Assembly: GCF_004137085.1 (NCBI RefSeq)
Contig: NZ_QYBC01000004.1
Coordinates: forward strand, 186,001-250,000
Origin: Lichenibacterium ramalinae
Lineage (GTDB): Bacteria > Pseudomonadota > Alphaproteobacteria > Rhizobiales > Beijerinckiaceae
Direction of reading: 5' to 3'
DNA length: 64,000 nucleotides
The translations under genes and the position numbers were made by a program. Of this stretch, positions 1 to 8,539 are shown piece by piece. The stretch's first letter is position 1, and each line of letters opens with the position of its first letter. A model generated the notes under the pieces. It had not been told where the DNA came from and did not search any database. It worked only from the letters and a program-made list of their open reading frames with translations.

Positions 1-101
1 TCGATGCCGATGGCCTGGCCAGGCTTGCAGCCGGCCTCGAACCAGCCGACGAGATCGTCCCGCGTCTCGATCGGCGTCGTGTCGGTGGTGTCGCGGGCCA
101 T
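1..101 (-). CDS. gshA: Glutamate-cysteine ligase, N-terminal fragment
   Basis: Only the first 33 codons are inside the window; the gene runs off the left edge. Reading from an ATG whose first base is position 101, the product begins MARDTTDTTPIETRDDLVGW and continues FEAGCKPG. This resembles the N-terminus of the alphaproteobacterial (plant-like) glutamate-cysteine ligases, which make gamma-glutamylcysteine in the cytoplasm as the first step of glutathione synthesis. The catalytic domain lies outside the window, so the call rests on the N-terminal similarity alone. It is transcribed away from the small secreted-protein gene at 364, so 102-363 carries both promoters. Confidence 0.7.
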   Translation of the reverse strand, partial: MARDTTDTTPIETRDDLVGWFEAGCKPGQAIGI

Positions 102-363
102 GCAGTGCTTTCACGCCTGGGACCGCCCCGCCGGGGGCGGCTGGAATGGCCGTGCGGCCGTGCCATCAGTTAGGCAAGAGCGATCGAACTGGCAACGTGC
201 TGCTTTTGCATCACGGCGGCGGAATCGCCCGCAGCCTGGGGACGGAATCGCCCCGGCGTCGGAACTTACGGGAAACTAACCTGAGTCCGATGCGTTTCAT
301 GCCAGTCGAGCCATGCCCGGCACCATGCGCGCCGGGTCCGGTCGACGAAGAAAGGGAGACATC

Positions 364-600
364 ATGAATTCGCTCAAGAAGACCATCGCCCTGGCCTGCG
401 CCGCCTCCGTGCTCGGCTTCGGCGTCGCCGTCGCCCAGACCGCCCCGGCCGCTCCCGACGCCGCTGCCCCTGCCGCCGGCGATACGGCCGCTCCGGCCGC
501 CGATGCGCCCGCGACGAAGCCGATGAAGCCGATGAAGAGCATGAAGATGTCCAAGAAGACGTCGCACAAGGCGTCGACTCACAAGAAGAAGACCATGTGA
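364..600 (+). CDS. Small secreted Ala/Pro-rich protein with a Lys/Met-rich tail
   Basis: A 78-residue protein of unknown function. The ATG at 364 is preceded by a good ribosome binding site (AAAGGGAG). Residues 1-24 form a clear Sec signal peptide (two lysines, a hydrophobic stretch, cleavage after VAVAQ). The mature part is low-complexity: an Ala/Pro/Asp segment followed by a basic tail in which MKPMKSMKMSKK is followed by His, Ser and Lys. Such methionine- and lysine-rich tails occur in small periplasmic proteins of Hyphomicrobiales; metal or polyanion binding is conceivable but not shown. Monocistronic. I am confident it is a real exported protein and do not assign a function. Confidence 0.75.
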   Translation: MNSLKKTIALACAASVLGFGVAVAQTAPAAPDAAAPAAGDTAAPAADAPATKPMKPMKSMKMSKKTSHKASTHKKKTM

Positions 601-952
601 GTCGACGGCGGCCTCGTCCCGCCGCTGCCGCCCCAGGTGATCGCCCCGGGGATGCTGCGGGCGGAGCCGACGATCTCGGCGGGTCGCCGCCGAAACTGCT
701 GCCTCCGCCCCGCGCTGGCGCGGGACGGGGGCATGGGAGTCGCACACGGATGTGGCGCCCGAATGTGGCGCTGGGCACGGCGCCTGGGCTCGGGACGGGG
801 TCGGCGCCATCGCGTGATGCCGGTTGCAGCCGATCACGATTTCCCGGCTGGGTGAGGATATCGGTGGCTTGCCGCGGTTCCCGCCGCCCATAGGGCCGAA
901 TCGTTAAGGGTCTATCGTCATCCTGCGGTCTTCATCGAGGGGGACCGCGCCC
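601..952. other. Intergenic stretch without a recognisable gene
   Basis: The 352 bases between the small secreted protein and the pilin gene contain only short frames with Arg/Pro-rich composition typical of shadow translation in GC-rich DNA. No tRNA, clear terminator or convincing promoter is visible. The last 60 bases must hold the promoter of the pilin gene. Confidence 0.5.
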
Positions 953-1111
953 GTGTTGATCCGCTTTTGGCTGAACCGGCGCGGCGCCACCGCGATCGAA
1001 TATTGCTTGATCGCCGGCGTGGTCTCCATCGCCGTGGTGGTGGGCGCCACCAGCATCGGAACGAAGTTGCAGAGCCGCTTCTTCGTCCCCGTGGCCGCCG
1101 GCCTCAGCTGA
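953..1111 (+). CDS. Flp/Fap-type pilin
   Basis: A 52-residue protein too short for usual ORF cut-offs. It starts at GTG 953 after GAGGGGG (a TTG follows at 956). It begins with a short basic leader (LIRFWLNRRGATAIEYCLIA), then one hydrophobic helix (about residues 20-40) and a short C-terminal tail. The G-A-T-A-I-E-Y motif with Glu +5 after the prepilin cleavage glycine is the hallmark of Flp type IVb pilins, processed by a TadV/CpaA peptidase and assembled by the Tad machinery. No tad/cpa genes are in this window, so this is an orphan pilin copy here. Its stop overlaps the 3' end of the convergent LysR gene by 8 nt. Confidence 0.8.
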   Translation: MLIRFWLNRRGATAIEYCLIAGVVSIAVVVGATSIGTKLQSRFFVPVAAGLS

Positions 1112-2006
1112 CCGCCGCCTCGGACGGGCCGCCCTTGTCGCCGGCGGCCGAAAGGTTGTCGAGGCTCGACACGATGTGCCCGGCGAGGGCGTCGCAGAGC
1201 GGGGACGGGTCGGCGCGGTTGCGCACCAGGGCGATCTTGCAGGAGGGCAGGGTGGGGAAGTCGTCCGCCGGTCCCAGCACCCGCATGCCGGACCGCAGTG
1301 CGCTTTCGGGCAGCACCGAGACCGCCAGGCCGGCGAGCACGGCCGCCCCGACGGCCGTCGAATTCCAGGACGAATAGAGCACCCGGTAGGGTTTGGTCCG
1401 GCCGTCGAGCGCCGCAGTCGCGGCCTGGCGCCAGGTGCAGAAGGTCCGGCCCAACGCGAGCGGCAAGGGCGTCTGCTCGTGAACGGCGTGGCGCGCCGAC
1501 GTCACCCAGAGCAGGCGCTCGCGCCGGATCACCGAGGCCGACCCGCGGGACGAGACGTGGGTGATGATGGCGAGATCGAGGTCGGCATGCTCGATCCGCT
1601 CCATGAGCATGGGGGTCGGCTCGCACACGACCGTGACCTCGACCCGGGGATTGGACTGCGAGAACCGCGCCAGGATCTCCGGCAGGTAGCGCTCGGCATA
1701 GTCGTCCGGGAGGCCGAGGCGCACCCGCCCGGCCAGTTCCGTCTCGGCGAAGCTCGCCAGGGCCTCGTTGGAGAGACGAACGATGCGGCGGGCGTAATCG
1801 AGCAGCCGCTCCCCCTCGTCGGTCAGGCGCGACGCGCGGCCGTCGCGCTCGAACAGGGGGCGGCCAACCGTCTCCTCGAGCTTCTTGATCTGCATCGAGA
1901 CGGCGGACTGCGTCTTGTGGATCGACTCCGCCGCCCGCGTGAAGGTGCCGGTGTCGGCGATGGCGATGAAGCTGCGCAGCTGGTCGATATCGAGGAGGGC
2001 CGCCAT
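1104..2006 (-). CDS. LysR-family transcriptional regulator (VtlR/LsrB-like context)
   Basis: A 300-residue DNA-binding regulator of normal LTTR length. Residues 6-65 are the winged helix-turn-helix (DQLRSFIAIADTGTFTRAAE, then TQSAVSMQIKKLEE, then GRPLFERDGR); residues 90-290 are the periplasmic-binding-protein-like effector domain. The ATG at 2006 gives the standard LTTR N-terminus. It is divergent from a DUF1127 gene. In Brucella and Agrobacterium the LysR regulator VtlR activates small DUF1127 genes and an Hfq-dependent sRNA, so this may be that type of regulator; the orthology is inferred from gene context and general resemblance, not proven. It overlaps the convergent Flp pilin gene by 8 nt. 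Confidence 0.9.
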   Translation of the reverse strand: MAALLDIDQLRSFIAIADTGTFTRAAESIHKTQSAVSMQIKKLEETVGRPLFERDGRASRLTDEGERLLDYARRIVRLSNEALASFAETELAGRVRLGLPDDYAERYLPEILARFSQSNPRVEVTVVCEPTPMLMERIEHADLDLAIITHVSSRGSASVIRRERLLWVTSARHAVHEQTPLPLALGRTFCTWRQAATAALDGRTKPYRVLYSSWNSTAVGAAVLAGLAVSVLPESALRSGMRVLGPADDFPTLPSCKIALVRNRADPSPLCDALAGHIVSSLDNLSAAGDKGGPSEAAVS

Positions 2007-2154
2007 GGTGTCCGTCCGTCATTCGGCCCGCCGCCCGCCCGCGCCGGACCATCGTCGACCTATGACAGATTGAGATGGCAGACATCAAGAACATTCGTTT
2101 TTCTGATTCGGCGAGATGCGCTAAGACGGTGTCACCCAACAAGGAAACAAGACT
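2007..2154. promoter_or_regulatory. Divergent control region between lysR and the DUF1127 gene
   Basis: The 148 bases between the two start codons include a locally AT-richer stretch (about 2056-2120) containing T-N11-A type half-symmetric sequence around ATGACAGATTGAGATGGCAG and ACATCAAGAACATTCG. LTTRs typically bind such sites next to the gene they control and to their own promoter. The exact operator cannot be fixed by eye. Confidence 0.4.
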
Positions 2155-2490
2155 ATGCGCGCCCCCAACTCCGCTGCCTCCAACCCCGTCTCCACGGTCG
2201 TGGCGGCCGTCCTGCGCTTCGGCACGATGATCCGGACGGCCGGCGAGCGCCGCCGCGTGGTGCACAGCCTGGCGTCGCTCGACGACCACATGCTGCGCGA
2301 CATCGGGCTGACGCGCTTCGACGTCGAGGCCGCCATGGTGGAGCCGGCCGGCACGGATGCCACGCTGGTCCTGGCCGAGCGGGCCCGCGAACTCCGCCAG
2401 CATCAGCGCGCCCTGGCCCAGGAAGCCCAGGCCTGGGGCGGCGAGACCCCGACCGGCGTGGTCCGCTCCTTCCCCAAGCGGGTCGCCTGA
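2155..2490 (+). CDS. DUF1127 (YjiS-like) small basic protein
   Basis: A 111-residue cytoplasmic protein. The central block (GERRRVVHSLASLDDHMLRD followed by IGLTRFDVEAA, about residues 27-60) is the DUF1127 signature L-x-x-L-x-D-x-x-L-x-D-I-G-[LI]-x-R. Flanking regions are Ala- and Arg-rich; it is longer than the usual 45-70 residues because of a C-terminal tail. The ATG follows AAGGAAA. DUF1127 proteins in Agrobacterium and Rhodobacter have been linked to RNA binding, phosphate/carbon metabolism and stress; the exact role here is unknown. Divergent from the LysR gene, which is its likely regulator. Confidence 0.85.
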   Translation: MRAPNSAASNPVSTVVAAVLRFGTMIRTAGERRRVVHSLASLDDHMLRDIGLTRFDVEAAMVEPAGTDATLVLAERARELRQHQRALAQEAQAWGGETPTGVVRSFPKRVA

Positions 2491-2526
2491 CCAACCCGCC
2501 TGTCGATATATGAAGAAATGATGAAT

Positions 2527-2567
2527 GGGGCTCGGCACCGGCGTTTTCGCGATGGGTGCCGGGCCCT
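2527..2567. terminator. Hairpin between convergent DUF1127 and MATE genes
   Basis: A strong stem pairs 2528-2539 with 2555-2566 (12 bp including one T-G pair; core CTCGGCACC / GGTGCCGGG) around a 15-nt loop containing TTTT. It lies 37 bases past the DUF1127 stop and 16 bases before the stop of the convergent transporter gene, as expected for a bidirectional terminator. There is no long T-run. Confidence 0.5.
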
Positions 2568-2582
2568 CCTGCGGTTTCGGCC

Positions 2583-4187
2583 TCAGGTCCCCTCGCGCAG
2601 GGCTGCCGGCCCGGGGTCCCGGCGCGTGTGTGCGGCCGTGGTCCGCGCCATCCGTCCCACCACGCCGTAGGCGGTGACGACGGCTCCGACACCGAAGACG
2701 GCCGCGCCGACCGCCATGCCCACCATGCCGCCCTCCACGCCGCCGACATGCGCGCCGAAGGCCACGCAGGGCAGCGTCCCGAGCGTCGCCCGTCCCCAGT
2801 TGAACAGCATCGACAGCAGCGGGAAGCCGAGGTTGTTGAAGGCCGCATTGGCCACGAACAGCATGCCGATGAACAGCCATGCCGAGACGCCCCAGCGGCA
2901 GAAGAAGCCGAGGTAGGCGGCCGTCTCGGGCGAGGCGCGGAACAGCGCGGCTATGCCGGGCCAGGCGAGGGCCAGCACGAGCCACACGGCGAGCGCGTAG
3001 GCCAGAGTGACGACGAAGCAGCGCGTCAGGGTTTCCGACACGCGGGCGTGGAGCCCGGCGCCGAGGTTCTGCCCCAGGATGGGGCCGATCGCGCCCGTGA
3101 GGGCGAAGATCACGGCGAAGCCCACGTAGACGGTGCGGTCGATGATGGCGGCCGCCGCGACGGCGGCGTCGCCGTAGCCCGCGTAGACGTGCAGCGCGTA
3201 GCCGTTGCCGAAGGGCGTGGCGAGGTTGGCGGCCACGGCGGGGACCGCGACGGCAGCGAGGATCCTGGCGTCGAGCCCGAGCGTGCGAAGCCGCGGCCAT
3301 TGCAGCAGCCCATGCACCCGCCCGACGCCGTGGAGCCCCACCCCGAGCAGCACGAAGCGCGACGCCAACGTCGAGATCGCGGCGCCGTAGATGCCGAGGT
3401 GGAGCCCGAAGATCAGCAGCGGGTCGAGCACCGCCACCACCAGCCCGCCCGCCAACGTCACCATCATGGCGCGCCGGGCGTCGCCCACGGCCCGCAGCAC
3501 GCCCGACAGCGCCATGCCGAGGGCGAGCGGCACGTTGCCGGGCAGGGCGATGAGCAGGAACCGCTCCGCCACGTCCCGCGCTTCGCCCCGCGCCCCGAAC
3601 ATCGCCAGCGACGGGGCGGCTCCCAGCAGCGCCGCCACCGCCACGGCGGCGCCGATCACGCCGGCGATGAGCAGGCCGGAGGCGGCGATGCGTCGCGCCC
3701 GCGCCCGATGGCCGGACCCGAGCGCGCGCGACACCGCCGCCGTCACCGCGATGGTGATGCCGATGTCGACCGCCACGGGATAGACCAGCACCTGCGTGGC
3801 GAAACCCGCCGAGGCCTTGAGCTCCGTGGAGCCGAGCCGCGACACGTAGATGAGCGACAGGAGGTCCACGGCGAAGATCGACAGGGTGCCGACGGTGCCG
3901 GTGAGCGTCATGACGAGCACGTGGCGCAGGATCGACCCGCTGGTGAAGCGCGCCTTGGCCTGCTGGGCGGCCTTCCCGGCGGCGCGCGGCGTCGCGGCGG
4001 AACCGGGCAGGGGATCGCGGCCGGCGGCCGGCGGCGCGTCGATGCCGCGCGTCACGGTGAAGACGTCATGGGAGGAGCGCTCGCCGGTGGTGTCGCGCCG
4101 ACCCGGCGCCGACGCCCGCTCCCTGTAGCGCGAAACCCCGTCCGCTCGCCAAGGGCGTTCCCCGCCCTTCTTCCGCCCGACCCGCAC
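2583..4187 (-). CDS. MATE-family multidrug/toxin efflux transporter
   Basis: Up to 534 residues; the transporter proper is about 440, with two MatE halves of six helices each. From about residue 85 the sequence is a run of hydrophobic helices (SILRHVLVMTLTGTVGTLSI, LGSTELKASAGFATQVLV, LGSGHRARARRIAASGLL). MATE proteins export cationic drugs or metabolites using H+ or Na+ gradients at the inner membrane. The 5' end is uncertain: the open frame starts at a GTG at 4187 with an 80-residue low-complexity basic leader, and internal GTG codons nearer the first helix are as plausible. Convergent with the DUF1127 gene, divergent from ispH. Confidence 0.85.
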   Translation of the reverse strand: MRVGRKKGGERPWRADGVSRYRERASAPGRRDTTGERSSHDVFTVTRGIDAPPAAGRDPLPGSAATPRAAGKAAQQAKARFTSGSILRHVLVMTLTGTVGTLSIFAVDLLSLIYVSRLGSTELKASAGFATQVLVYPVAVDIGITIAVTAAVSRALGSGHRARARRIAASGLLIAGVIGAAVAVAALLGAAPSLAMFGARGEARDVAERFLLIALPGNVPLALGMALSGVLRAVGDARRAMMVTLAGGLVVAVLDPLLIFGLHLGIYGAAISTLASRFVLLGVGLHGVGRVHGLLQWPRLRTLGLDARILAAVAVPAVAANLATPFGNGYALHVYAGYGDAAVAAAAIIDRTVYVGFAVIFALTGAIGPILGQNLGAGLHARVSETLTRCFVVTLAYALAVWLVLALAWPGIAALFRASPETAAYLGFFCRWGVSAWLFIGMLFVANAAFNNLGFPLLSMLFNWGRATLGTLPCVAFGAHVGGVEGGMVGMAVGAAVFGVGAVVTAYGVVGRMARTTAAHTRRDPGPAALREGT

Positions 4188-4295
4188 GCCTATATGCCGG
4201 GCAGGCTGGAAAGTCGTGGTTGCGATCGAGCGTCGGCTTGACCCTCGCCCGTCGTTCCCGCAGAAACCCGGTCAGATGTCGCCCGGAAGAGATCG

Positions 4296-5291
4296 ATGAC
4301 CAAACCGCCGCTGCAAGTCCTGCTCTGCGCTCCCCGGGGGTTCTGCGCCGGCGTCATCCGCGCCATCGACGCCGTGGAGCAGGCCCTGTCGATCTACGGT
4401 CCGCCGGTCTACGTGCGCCACGAGATCGTGCACAACAAATACGTGGTCGAATCCTTGAAGAAGAAGGGCGCGATCTTCGTCGAGGAACTCGACGAGATTC
4501 CCCCGACCGACGCACCCGTCATCTTCTCGGCCCATGGCGTGCCGAAGGCCGTGCCGCTCGAAGCCAGCTCGCGCAAGTTCTTCGCCATCGACGCCACCTG
4601 TCCGCTGGTGACCAAGGTCCACCGCGAGGCCGAGCTGCACTACCGCCGCGGCCATACCATCATCCTGGTGGGCCATGCCGGCCATCCGGAAGTGGTGGGC
4701 ACGCTCGGACAGCTGCCGGACGGCGCCGTGATCCTCGTCGAGAACATCGCCGACGTGCACCGCTTGGCCGACGAGGCCTCGCCGGAATTCCTGGCGAAGA
4801 AGCTCGCCTTCGTGACGCAGACGACCCTGTCGGTCGACGACACGCAGGGCATCGTCGAGACGTTGAAGGCCCGCTTCCCCGACATCGTCAGCCCCCACAA
4901 GGAAGACATCTGCTACGCCACCACCAACCGCCAGGAGGCCGTGAAGCAGATCGCGCATTCCGTCGACGCCATGCTGGTGGTGGGCTCGGCCAATTCGTCC
5001 AACTCGCAGCGCCTCAAGGAAGTCTCCGAGCGGGCCGGCTGCAAGAACAGCCAGCTCGTGCTCCGCGCCTCCGACATCGACTGGGCGCCGCTCGGCGACA
5101 TCCGCACCATCGGCATCACGGCCGGCGCTTCGGCGCCGGAGGTGCTGGTCGAGGAGATCATCGATGCCTTCGCGGAGCGCTACACGATCGAGGTCGAGAC
5201 GGTCGCGACCGTCACCGAAACCATGTTCTTCCCGCTGCCGCGCGAGCTGCGCGCCATCCAGGAACCCATGGTGGCCTCCGTCGCGCATTGA
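4296..5291 (+). CDS. ispH: 4-hydroxy-3-methylbut-2-enyl diphosphate reductase
   Basis: A 331-residue [4Fe-4S] enzyme that makes IPP and DMAPP from HMBPP in the last step of the MEP isoprenoid pathway, in the cytoplasm. The three cluster cysteines are C17 (APRGFCAGV), C102 ([11 protein letters not shown]) and C206 ([11 protein letters not shown]); the substrate-binding histidines ([15 protein letters not shown]) and the [10 protein letters not shown] motif are intact. Length and N-terminus match the family, and the ATG at 4296 is 4-7 bases past an AGAGATCG site. Followed by a clear terminator hairpin, so probably transcribed alone. Confidence 0.98.
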   Translation: MTKPPLQVLLCAPRGFCAGVIRAIDAVEQALSIYGPPVYVRHEIVHNKYVVESLKKKGAIFVEELDEIPPTDAPVIFSAHGVPKAVPLEASSRKFFAIDATCPLVTKVHREAELHYRRGHTIILVGHAGHPEVVGTLGQLPDGAVILVENIADVHRLADEASPEFLAKKLAFVTQTTLSVDDTQGIVETLKARFPDIVSPHKEDICYATTNRQEAVKQIAHSVDAMLVVGSANSSNSQRLKEVSERAGCKNSQLVLRASDIDWAPLGDIRTIGITAGASAPEVLVEEIIDAFAERYTIEVETVATVTETMFFPLPRELRAIQEPMVASVAH

Positions 5292-5358
5292 TCGGCGGGT
5301 GAGACTGCAATCCTTGGATGAAGTCCATTGATCGCCATCGAGGTCCCGAGGTAGCATT

Positions 5359-5393
5359 GCGGGCGGTCCCACCGGGGCCGCCCGCGATGTTTT
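5359..5393 (+). terminator. Rho-independent terminator of ispH
   Basis: GCGGGCGG at 5359-5366 pairs perfectly with CCGCCCGC at 5378-5385, with further C/G pairs inside, and is followed by GATGTTTT. It is 68 bases past the ispH stop and just before the TPR gene. Confidence 0.65.
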
Positions 5394-5403
5394 GGGGACC
5401 GGA

Positions 5404-6984
5404 ATGCCGTCCGCGATGCGCCAGACGCCGGTTCCCGCCGCAGCCTGTTTCGCCGCGGCCTGCATGTCGGCACTGGCCCTCGCATCGCCGGCGGCTGCGG
5501 ACCGCGCAGCCGTGCCTGCCGCCGGGGTGGCCGAAGTCGGCGCGCTCGCGCCGGACGGGGCCGACGGCTACGCGCAGCGCGCGCGGTTGCGCCGCCAGCA
5601 GGGCGACGTCACCGGGGCGGTCGAGGATTTCAGCCAGGCGATCCGTCTCGCGCCCAAGACAGCCCGGCTTTGGCGCGAGCGTGCCTTGGCGCTTCACGCT
5701 GCAGGCCGAGACGAGGAGGCCCTCGCGGATCTCACCCAGGCCGTCGCGCTGGCACCGGGCGAGGCGCTTGGCCATGGCGAGCGTGCGCAGCGGTTGGCCG
5801 CCCTCGGGCGGTCCGATGAAGCCCTGGTCGAGGCCGACGTCGCGCTCCGGCTGGCCCCGATGGAGCCGTGGTTCTACGAGGTCAGGGCGGATCTCCGGGC
5901 GGCGGCGGGCGACCTGGCGGCTGCCCTGGCCGACATCGACGAATCCGTGCGGCTCGACCCCGGCTCAGCTTGGCGTCGCAAGCGTCAGGGGCAGGCCTAT
6001 CTGCTGCTCGGCCGCAAGGGCGAGGCCCTGGCCTCCGTCACGGCAGCCATCGCCATAGACCCGAAGGACGCCAGGAGCTGGAGTGCCCGGGCCTTGCTGC
6101 TGGCTGAGATGGGGCGGGGCGATGCCGCCCTGCCGGATGCCGAACAGGCGGTGCGGCTGGCAGCCGCGCAAGGCTTCGCCTGGCACACGCGCGGCTTCGT
6201 CCACGCCGCCCGGGGCGAGGTCCGGATGGCCTCATCCGACTATGCCGAGGCAGCGCGCCTCGGGGAGGACTCGCGGGACTTCTGGCATCACCGGCGCGAC
6301 CTGTTCTCCCGCGAGAGCGACGTCGCCGGCATCGTCCTCGCCGACACGGCGCTGATCCGCCTGGATCCCGACGACAGCGAGGCCCTCGTCGACCGTGGGA
6401 TCGTCTTCGGTCGGCTGAAGGCCTTCGACGACGCCAAGGCCGATTTCGATGCGGCACTGAAGCTCCACCCCGGCAATGTCGACGCGCTCAGCGACCGCGG
6501 GCTCCTGTTCGAGCAACACGGCGACGTCGCGGCCGCCATCGCCGACTTGAAGCGTGCCGTGACGCTGAAGCCTGATTTCGCGATCGCCTGGTTCAACCTC
6601 GCCGTCGCGTACCGGGCCGGGCGCTTCGACAGCATGGCGATCCTGTGCGACGACGAGGTGCTGAGACTGACGCCCCGGGACGGTGGCGCCCACACGGCGC
6701 GGGCCAATGCGCGGTTGGCGCTCGGCGACCATGCGGGCGCGATGGCGGATTACGACGCGGCCTTGGCCATCGATCCCGATGACCGCATGGCGCTCTTCGA
6801 CCGCGCGCTGGAGCACGAGAAGGCCCACCGCTACACGGCGGCGATCGCCGATGCCGAGGCCTTGCTGCGCCTGTCGCCGGATGACCGCGGTGCGGCCCGC
6901 ATCCGCGACAGGGCGCGGTCCGCACGCGAGGCCGGACGATCAGCGCCGCCGCCAGCGGCGAGCGGGTACCGCCCGGCGCCCTGA
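5404..6984 (+). CDS. Exported tetratricopeptide-repeat protein
   Basis: About 526 residues. The N-terminus (MPSAMRQTPVPAAACFAAAC then MSALALASPAAADRA) is a signal peptide, so the protein is probably periplasmic. From about residue 55 to 505 it is a continuous array of about a dozen 34-residue TPR units with the W-L-G-Y-A-F-A-P pattern (for example LRLDPDDSEALVDRGIVFGR, ALKLHPGNVDALSDRGLLFE). TPR arrays bind other proteins; no catalytic domain is visible, so no pathway can be assigned. ATG 5404 is chosen over the in-frame TTG at 5392 because the latter lies in the terminator tail. Good candidate scaffold for envelope or secretion complexes. Confidence 0.8.
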   Translation: MPSAMRQTPVPAAACFAAACMSALALASPAAADRAAVPAAGVAEVGALAPDGADGYAQRARLRRQQGDVTGAVEDFSQAIRLAPKTARLWRERALALHAAGRDEEALADLTQAVALAPGEALGHGERAQRLAALGRSDEALVEADVALRLAPMEPWFYEVRADLRAAAGDLAAALADIDESVRLDPGSAWRRKRQGQAYLLLGRKGEALASVTAAIAIDPKDARSWSARALLLAEMGRGDAALPDAEQAVRLAAAQGFAWHTRGFVHAARGEVRMASSDYAEAARLGEDSRDFWHHRRDLFSRESDVAGIVLADTALIRLDPDDSEALVDRGIVFGRLKAFDDAKADFDAALKLHPGNVDALSDRGLLFEQHGDVAAAIADLKRAVTLKPDFAIAWFNLAVAYRAGRFDSMAILCDDEVLRLTPRDGGAHTARANARLALGDHAGAMADYDAALAIDPDDRMALFDRALEHEKAHRYTAAIADAEALLRLSPDDRGAARIRDRARSAREAGRSAPPPAASGYRPAP

Positions 6985-7086
6985 GCTCCCGCCCGTTTGA
7001 CCTCCCGGTGGCGCGCCGGTAACACGGCCGCACCCCCGCGGCGGCGCAGCGCGCCGGGGACCTCCCGTCCTCGCCCGGATCTTTCG

Positions 7087-8049
7087 ATGGCCGTCTACAC
7101 CGACGTTTCCGACGCCGACCTTTCGGCCTTCCTCGGCCGCTACGACGTCGGGAGCCTGCTGTCCTGCAAGGGAATCGCGGAAGGCGTCGAGAACTCGAAC
7201 TATTTCGTCCACACCGAGGGCGGCAACTTCATCCTGACGCTCTACGAGAAGCGGGTCGCCGTCGCCGACCTGCCGTTCTTCATCGAGCTCATGGACCATC
7301 TGGCCACGCGCGGCCTGAACTGCCCGAGGCCCGTGCGGGACCGCGAGGGCCAGGCGCTCGGCACCCTCGTCGGGCGGCCCGCCGCCATGGTGACGTTCCT
7401 CGACGGCGTGTGGATCAAACAGCCGGGCGTCGACCATTGCGGCGCCCTGGGCGGCGCCCTGGCGCAGCTGCACCTCGCGGGTGCCGACTTCGGCATGCGG
7501 CGGCCCAACAGCCTGTCGGTGGAGAGCTGGCCCGGCCTCTTCGCGGCGGCGGGACCGCGCGCCGACGGCGTGGCGCCGGGGCTGTCGGCCCTGGTGGTCG
7601 AGGAACTGGCCTGGCTCGCCGAGCGCTGGCCGCGGGGCCTGCCGCAGGGCGTGATCCACGCCGACCTGTTCCCCGACAACGTCTTCTTCCTCGGCGAGCG
7701 CCTGTCGGGCCTGATCGACTTCTACTTCGCCTGCACCGACGCCCTGGCCTACGACCTCGCCGTCTGCCTCAACGCCTGGTGCTTCGCGCCGGACGGCGGC
7801 TTCGACCCCGCCCGCGGCCGGGCCATGCTGGACGGCTACCGGGCGATGCGGCCGCTGGCGCCCGAGGAGGTCCGGGCCCTGCCGGTGCTGGCGCGCGGCG
7901 CCGCCCTGCGCTTCATGCTGACCCGCCTGGTGGATTGGCTGAACGTCCCGCCCGGCGCCCTGGTGAAGCCCAAGGACCCGCTCGAGTACCTCGCCAAGCT
8001 GCGCTTTCACCGAACGGTAAGCTCCGCCGCCGCATACGGCCTGTCATGA
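7087..8049 (+). CDS. thrB: Homoserine kinase (APH-fold type)
   Basis: A 320-residue kinase phosphorylating L-homoserine with ATP in threonine synthesis. It is the aminoglycoside-phosphotransferase-fold homoserine kinase found in alphaproteobacteria and pseudomonads, not the GHMP type of E. coli: [20 protein letters not shown] and [18 protein letters not shown] at the N-terminus, the Brenner motif [13 protein letters not shown] (catalytic Asp) and IDFYFACTD (metal Asp) near residues 197-220. The ATG at 7087 matches the family N-terminus. The stop overlaps the rnhA start by 4 nt (ATGA), a conserved arrangement in Hyphomicrobiales, often with ispH upstream as here. Confidence 0.96.
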   Translation: MAVYTDVSDADLSAFLGRYDVGSLLSCKGIAEGVENSNYFVHTEGGNFILTLYEKRVAVADLPFFIELMDHLATRGLNCPRPVRDREGQALGTLVGRPAAMVTFLDGVWIKQPGVDHCGALGGALAQLHLAGADFGMRRPNSLSVESWPGLFAAAGPRADGVAPGLSALVVEELAWLAERWPRGLPQGVIHADLFPDNVFFLGERLSGLIDFYFACTDALAYDLAVCLNAWCFAPDGGFDPARGRAMLDGYRAMRPLAPEEVRALPVLARGAALRFMLTRLVDWLNVPPGALVKPKDPLEYLAKLRFHRTVSSAAAYGLS

Positions 8050-8489
8050 CCGAAACCATCACGATCTGGACCGACGGCGCCTGCTCGGGGAATCCCGGCC
8101 CCGGTGGCTGGGGCGCGATCCTGCGCCTCGCCGGCGCCGACCGCGAACTCAACGGCGGAGAGGCCGCCACCACCAACAACCGCATGGAGCTGACGGCGGC
8201 CATCTCGGCGCTGCGGACGCTCGACGAGCCCAGCGACGTCGACATCCACACCGATTCGCAATACGTGCGCGGCGGCATCACGGGGTGGATGGCGGGCTGG
8301 AAGCGCAACGGCTGGCGCACCGCCGACAGGAAACCCGTGAAAAACATCGAGCTCTGGCAGCAGCTCGACGCCGCCGCCGCCCGTCACACCATCCGTTGGC
8401 ACTGGGTCAAGGGCCATGCCGGCCATCCCGAGAACGAGCGCGCCGACGAACTGGCCCGGCGCGGCATGGCGCCCTTCCTGCGCCGCTGA
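8046..8489 (+). CDS. rnhA: Ribonuclease HI
   Basis: A 147-residue enzyme that cuts RNA in RNA-DNA hybrids. The four catalytic acidic residues fall at the same numbers as in E. coli: D10 ([10 protein letters not shown]), E48 (NNRMELTAA), D70 (IHTDSQYV) and D134 ([10 protein letters not shown]), with the basic handle region W-K-R-N-G-W-R at about 84-91 and H124 in VKGHAGHPE. Translationally coupled to thrB by ATGA. Full length; no oddities. Confidence 0.98.
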   Translation: MTETITIWTDGACSGNPGPGGWGAILRLAGADRELNGGEAATTNNRMELTAAISALRTLDEPSDVDIHTDSQYVRGGITGWMAGWKRNGWRTADRKPVKNIELWQQLDAAAARHTIRWHWVKGHAGHPENERADELARRGMAPFLRR

Positions 8490-8498
8490 ACGCGCCCC

Positions 8499-8523
8499 GC
8501 CGCCTCGCCAAAGGCGCGGCGGC
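8499..8523. terminator. GC hairpin after rnhA
   Basis: GCCGCC (8499-8504) pairs with GGCGGC (8518-8523) and CGCC with GGCG inside, around an AAA loop, with one mismatch. It starts 10 bases past the rnhA stop; no T-run follows and the next gene starts at 8540, so it may attenuate rather than end transcription. Confidence 0.35.
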
Positions 8524-8539
8524 GCTGTAGGCTCGCGCC

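Noticed and set aside
904-3300. Minus-strand open frame of 798 codons
   Set aside because: Covers the LysR gene in another frame and the MATE gene; residues are mostly Arg/Gly/Ala; not a gene.
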